Under the pieces are notes generated by a model. That model saw only the letters and a list, made by a program, of their open reading frames with translations, ran no database searches and was not told the origin of the DNA. Positions 43,885 through 47,380 of a DNA stretch of 47,380 nucleotides are shown one piece after another; position 1 is the first letter of the stretch; every line of letters begins with the position of its first letter. Location: the NCBI RefSeq assembly GCF_019654915.1, contig NZ_BPET01000048.1:1-47380 (forward strand). Direction: 5' to 3'. Position numbers and translations under genes: made by a program. The stretch is from Shewanella sp. MBTL60-007. GTDB taxonomy: Bacteria > Pseudomonadota > Gammaproteobacteria > Enterobacterales > Shewanellaceae.

Positions 43885-44028
43885 AGGCTGTGTTGGTAAG
43901 AGTAAATTTTACCAGGCATATTGCTCGCAGGTCACCTGTGTCGTGTTTTGGCATAAGTGGATCTCTCACCCGATATTTTAGTCGGGGCTCTACCTGCCAT
44001 AGCCTAGTCGCCAACTGAACCCAGTTGG
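43885..44028 (+). ncRNA. Candidate structured leader RNA before the purine permease
   Basis: AGGCT (43885-43889) pairs with AGCCT (44001-44005) and closes a branched region with TGGTAA/TTACCA (43894-43914), a small CAGGT/ACCTG dyad (43928-43938) and a long arm TGGCA/TGCCA (43949-43999) capped by CCCGA/TCGGG (43969-43986). A separate hairpin CCAACTG/CAGTTGG (44011-44028) follows, 36 bases before the start. This looks like an aptamer plus expression platform, but it does not fit the purine riboswitch sequence I know. The rest of the gap (43724-44064) holds a terminator, a promoter and the ribosome site. Confidence 0.5.
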
Positions 44029-44064
44029 TTTGCCTAATATTTAAGAGATCAAAAGGTTAAAACT

Positions 44065-45423
44065 ATGAAGTCTGAACAGACTCTGCCAAACTCTGCAACT
44101 CCTAGCGATTCTATTCTGGATCGTTACTTCAATATTTCTGCCCGTGGAAGTACCTTAAGACGCGAAGTTATCGCGGGTTTTACGACGTTCCTAGCCATGG
44201 TGTATTCGGTGATTGTTGTGCCAAATATGTTGGGCGCTGCCGGATTTGATACAGGCGCAGTATTTATTGCGACCTGTTTAATCGCGGCCTTTGGTTCGCT
44301 ACTGATGGGCTTGTGGGCTAACTTGCCAATGGCAATAGGCTGCGCTATTTCACTTACGGCATTCACCGCATTTAGTATGGTGCTAGGGCAGGGGATCTCT
44401 ATTCCCGTGACCTTGGGCGCTATTTTCTTAATGGGTGTAGTGTTCACACTTGTGAGCGTGACCGGCGTTCGTCAGTGGGTACTAACCAACTTACCAAAGG
44501 GGATCGCTCACGGTACCGGCATTGGTATAGGTCTGTTTCTATTACTGATCGCGACTAACAGTGTGCAGTTAATTGTTGCCAACGACACCGGCCTGCCTGT
44601 GGCGCTCGGGGATATTCATAGCCTACCTGTGATCGCGACTATCATTGGCCTTGCGGCGACTATTGGACTTGAACGCCGCGGCATGCCAGGTGGGATCTTA
44701 TTGGTCATCATTGCGCTATCTGTATTCGGGTTAATATTTGACCCTGCGGTTAAGTTTCAAGGCTTTTTCGCTCTGCCTGATCTGATGTCTGATAAGTCAC
44801 TTATCGGTCAGCTCGATATTATGGGCGCATTGAACCCTGTGGTGTTGCCTATCGTATTGGCATTGGTGATGACGGCTATTTTCGATGCAACAGGCACGAT
44901 CCGTGCGGTAGCGGGCCAAGCCGACCTGCTCGATAAGAATGACAATATTATCGATGGTGGTAAGGCTTTAACTTCAGACTCTGTGAGCAGCATCTTTGCT
45001 GGCGCAGTTGGTGGTGCTCCTGCCGCCGTTTATATCGAGTCTGCGGCAGGTACGGCTGCGGGCGGTAAGACGGGCCTAACTGCAACGATAGTCGGTGTGT
45101 TATTCCTACTAATGATGTTCTTAGCGCCACTTAGCTACCTAGTTCCAGCTTACGCAACAGCACCAGCATTGATGTATGTGGGTCTACTGATGCTAAGCAA
45201 TGTCACTAAGCTTGATTTTGACGATAAAGTCGACGCGATGGCGGGCTTGACCTGTGCGGTATTTATCATTCTAAGCTGTAATATCGTAACGGGTATTATG
45301 TTGGGCTTTGTGACCTTAGTGATTGGTCGTCTATGCAGCGGCGAATGGCGTAAGCTTAAGCCTGGCGTGCTCGCCATTACCTTAGGTTTAGTGGTGTTCT
45401 ACATGGGCGGCTGGGCAATTTAA
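44065..45423 (+). CDS. NCS2/AzgA-type purine permease
   Basis: The 452-residue protein has twelve or more membrane segments and belongs to the AzgA/GhxP/PurP branch: an N-terminal LRREVIAGFTTFLAMVYSVIVVPN motif, the ATCLIAAFGSLLMG stretch, ALVMTAIFDATGTI and the Gly-Ala-Pro-Ala-Ala-Val-Tyr-Ile-Glu-Ser-Ala-Ala-Gly motif. It takes up adenine, guanine or hypoxanthine with protons. A ribosome site is weak (AAAAGGTT). The substrate cannot be read from sequence. The leader may control it through RNA structure. Confidence 0.9.
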   Translation: MKSEQTLPNSATPSDSILDRYFNISARGSTLRREVIAGFTTFLAMVYSVIVVPNMLGAAGFDTGAVFIATCLIAAFGSLLMGLWANLPMAIGCAISLTAFTAFSMVLGQGISIPVTLGAIFLMGVVFTLVSVTGVRQWVLTNLPKGIAHGTGIGIGLFLLLIATNSVQLIVANDTGLPVALGDIHSLPVIATIIGLAATIGLERRGMPGGILLVIIALSVFGLIFDPAVKFQGFFALPDLMSDKSLIGQLDIMGALNPVVLPIVLALVMTAIFDATGTIRAVAGQADLLDKNDNIIDGGKALTSDSVSSIFAGAVGGAPAAVYIESAAGTAAGGKTGLTATIVGVLFLLMMFLAPLSYLVPAYATAPALMYVGLLMLSNVTKLDFDDKVDAMAGLTCAVFIILSCNIVTGIMLGFVTLVIGRLCSGEWRKLKPGVLAITLGLVVFYMGGWAI

Positions 45424-45449
45424 GCACCATCGCTTTAGCCATACGATAT

Positions 45450-45480
45450 AAAAGCCAGTCCTCAGTGACTGGCTTTTTTG
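45450..45480 (+). terminator. Terminator after the purine permease
   Basis: GCCAGTC (45454-45460) pairs with GACTGGC (45467-45473), extended by AAAA/TTTT, with a six-T tail. Confidence 0.87.
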
Positions 45481-45790
45481 TCTGCGTTTATTAACCATTA
45501 GTGCTGAGTCGGTTTGACAGGTATTCACCGACTGCACGATTATCAATGAGGCTTGGATTGCTAGATCAATACGTCTCACGGATAACACGAACTAAGGGGT
45601 TAAACATCAAGATTGTTGGGCGCCGTGAAAGAAGCTATGAAACTGGAAATAGAGAAGGGCTGTGCACAGTCACGATTGCCTAGAAGCAAAGCTACGAGAC
45701 TCAAAGCTCGCTAGCCAATATTGCTGAGCATGAGTCGATAATAGGCTGAGTGAGGCATTATATAAAGGTTAATGTAATGAATTTTAAAGA
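45481..45790. other. Gene-free stretch between convergent terminators
   Basis: No frame with a ribosome site or family likeness is seen in these 310 bases; small frames at 45501-45683 look random. Confidence 0.5.
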
Positions 45791-45821
45791 TAAAAAAGCC
45801 AGTCACAACAGCGACTGGCTT
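45791..45821 (-). terminator. Terminator after yjiH
   Basis: AAGCCAGTC pairs with GACTGGCTT; on the minus strand a T run follows. The stem is the same as in the terminator of the convergent purine permease gene. Confidence 0.85.
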
Positions 45822-45852
45822 AGTTAAAACCGTGACTCGATTTGAGGCGGTT

Positions 45853-47208
45853 TTAGAAGATTAGATGCGCAACACCTGCGATAACAGGAAGAGTTACGAG
45901 TGTTCTTAGGATGAAGATAACGAACAGCTCAAGGAAGTTAACTGGGATCTTACTACCAATCAGTAGTGCACCCACTTCGCTCATATAGATAAGCTGAGTC
46001 ACAGACAAGGTCGCGATAATAAAGCGAGTCATATCTGATTCGATAGAGCTTGCTAGGATTGCTGGAATAAACATATCCGCATAGCCAACCATAATAGTCT
46101 TAGAGGCCGCAGCCGCTTCCGGAACTTGTAATAGCTCTAGTAGCGGAATAAAAGGCATGCCTAAGTATTCAAAGATTGGAGTGAACTCGGCAATCATCAG
46201 CGCGATAGTACCTATACCCATTACTACAGGGATCACACCAAAAATCATATCGACCACATTCTTCATGCCATCAATGAGGGTGTGCTTAACGCCGCCAGCT
46301 TGCGAAGCCTTGGTTAGCGCCTGATGTAGACCCCATGAGAATACACCGTGGCCCGCTGGAATGGTTTCATCGTCAGCGTGGCGAGGCGTTTCATCGACAT
46401 AAAGATCTTTCTTCCAAGATAGCGGTGGCAGCTTAGGAACGACGATCGCCGCAACAAAACCAGCAAGACACACGGTCAAGTAGAAAGGCACGAAAAGATG
46501 CTCTAGTTGGACCTGAGAAATAACCACTAACGAGAAGGTAATCGATACAGCAGAGAAGGTGGTACCGATAACGGCTGCTTCTCTTTGAGTGTAGAAACGG
46601 GCTTCATACTGCTTGCTGGTCATCAAAATACCAACACTACCATCACCTAACCATGAGGCCATACAGTCGATTGCGCTGCGACCCGGTAGGTTAAAGATAG
46701 GGCGCATCACTTTAGTTAGCATGGTACCTAGCAGTTCAAGTAGACCGAAGTTCAGCAGTAGTGGCAGTAACATACCCGCGAATAAAAAGACTGAAAATAG
46801 TACAGGTAGTAGATCGTTAAGTACTAACGCGCCAGTGCTACCTGAACGGATAGCTTCAGGGCCAACATCTAAGAATGTCAAAGCGATAAAAATTGCACCC
46901 AATATACGCACGACTAGCCAGATAGGGCTTACGTTAAAGAGCGAGTTAAAAAAACGGTTCTCAACAATCAATTTTGGCTTTAATAGCTTTGTCACTAGCG
47001 AAGCGAAAGCGGTGAAGATAACAATGGCTGTTACGATACCGACGAGTACGTTGCTTAAAAGGTTTTGTAAGCCTTTTGAGATGATAGCGATAGGGATCGT
47101 CAGTGCATCTTGATAGCTGATAGGCATCATAAACAGCAGCAGACCAATCAAAGATGGCACGATGAACGTGAGTATTGTTTTTATATTATGGGTTTGTTTT
47201 TCTGACAC
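45853..47208 (-). CDS. yjiH: YjiH-family membrane protein (GATE/nucleoside-recognition domain)
   Basis: The 451-residue protein starts with GTG 47208 and has about ten membrane segments. It fits the YjiH family with two nucleoside-recognition (Gate) domains, with the phrases AGMLLPLLLNFGLLELLGTM, CMASWLGDGSVGILMTS, and MVGYADMFIPAILASSIES. The family is of unknown substrate; the domain occurs in spore and transport proteins. Likeness to NupC folds is known. No partner gene is visible; the last 172 bases of the window (47209-47380) hold its promoter region. Confidence 0.88.
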   Translation of the reverse strand: MSEKQTHNIKTILTFIVPSLIGLLLFMMPISYQDALTIPIAIISKGLQNLLSNVLVGIVTAIVIFTAFASLVTKLLKPKLIVENRFFNSLFNVSPIWLVVRILGAIFIALTFLDVGPEAIRSGSTGALVLNDLLPVLFSVFLFAGMLLPLLLNFGLLELLGTMLTKVMRPIFNLPGRSAIDCMASWLGDGSVGILMTSKQYEARFYTQREAAVIGTTFSAVSITFSLVVISQVQLEHLFVPFYLTVCLAGFVAAIVVPKLPPLSWKKDLYVDETPRHADDETIPAGHGVFSWGLHQALTKASQAGGVKHTLIDGMKNVVDMIFGVIPVVMGIGTIALMIAEFTPIFEYLGMPFIPLLELLQVPEAAAASKTIMVGYADMFIPAILASSIESDMTRFIIATLSVTQLIYMSEVGALLIGSKIPVNFLELFVIFILRTLVTLPVIAGVAHLIF

Positions 47209-47380
47209 TTTCTCTACACCCTAAATAGCGAGTTTTTGCTTAATGTGACGATAAATAGACGTCTATGCATCAACAGAAATATTATTGAATATCCATTCAA
47301 CTGTTAGTTGGCGAGGTCGTCGCCTTAAAACATCGAAACAAAACGATTCAGTAATTCAATAGTGATATTCACTACTGCCG

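Noticed and set aside
43885..43960. tRNA-like phrase (TTGGTAAGAG resembles a D arm)
   Set aside because: No T-arm GGTTCGAATCC and no anticodon arm or acceptor stem follow.
43800..44018. 72-codon frame before the purine permease
   Set aside because: It runs through the stems of the candidate leader RNA, lacks a ribosome site and has no likeness to a protein.

Overview
The window looks like chromosomal DNA of a marine Shewanella, probably close to the S. halifaxensis/S. pealeana group. The main reasons are a thiosulfate-sensor plus PhsABC locus of the type described from S. halifaxensis, the serB/ytjB/radA neighbourhood, a DUF5363-yjjV pair and an OmpK/NupC/deo cluster. The species call is inference from remembered families; no search was run.

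Positions 1 to about 11.5 kb are the right-hand end of an integrative and conjugative element (ICE) of the SXT/R391 family. In order they hold the start of an unrecognised minus-strand cargo gene cut by the window edge (in the place of variable hotspot 3), the mating-pair genes traF-traH-traG, the entry-exclusion gene eex, a leftward operon (croS, two phage-like genes, a lytic transglycosylase, setD, setC), a set of SetR-type operators, and the LexA/CI-like repressor setR. The element ends inside the 5' end of prfC (release factor 3), which reads away from it with an N-terminus supplied by the ICE. The logic is that of a prophage switch: SetR holds the operon off, DNA damage leads to SetR self-cleavage, and SetCD then activate transfer.

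From 13.0 to 24.1 kb is ordinary chromosome: DUF5363 and yjjV; then a nucleoside use cluster with an outer-membrane channel (ompK), an inner-membrane transporter (nupC) and the catabolic genes deoC, deoA, deoB, deoD; then the divergent pair ytjB/serB. From 24.4 to 32.1 kb are an alpha/beta hydrolase, the two-component pair thsR/thsS and a three-gene molybdopterin thiosulfate/polysulfide reductase operon (phsABC). Two identical 18-bp sites with a dyad lie 94 bp apart upstream of phsA and are the best candidates for the ThsR operator.

From 32.6 to 47.2 kb are a DedA protein, a DUF2127 protein, a large double-PilZ protein, radA, a small PilZ protein, a YgjV protein, an outer-membrane barrel, an orphan solute-binding protein, a DEAD-box helicase, a purine permease of the NCS2/AzgA type and a YjiH membrane protein. 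A long untranslated leader before the permease can fold into a closed multi-branch structure, making it a candidate regulatory RNA. Two copies of a small non-coding repeat with terminal inverted repeats (a MITE-like family) lie at 13.1 and 36.9 kb.
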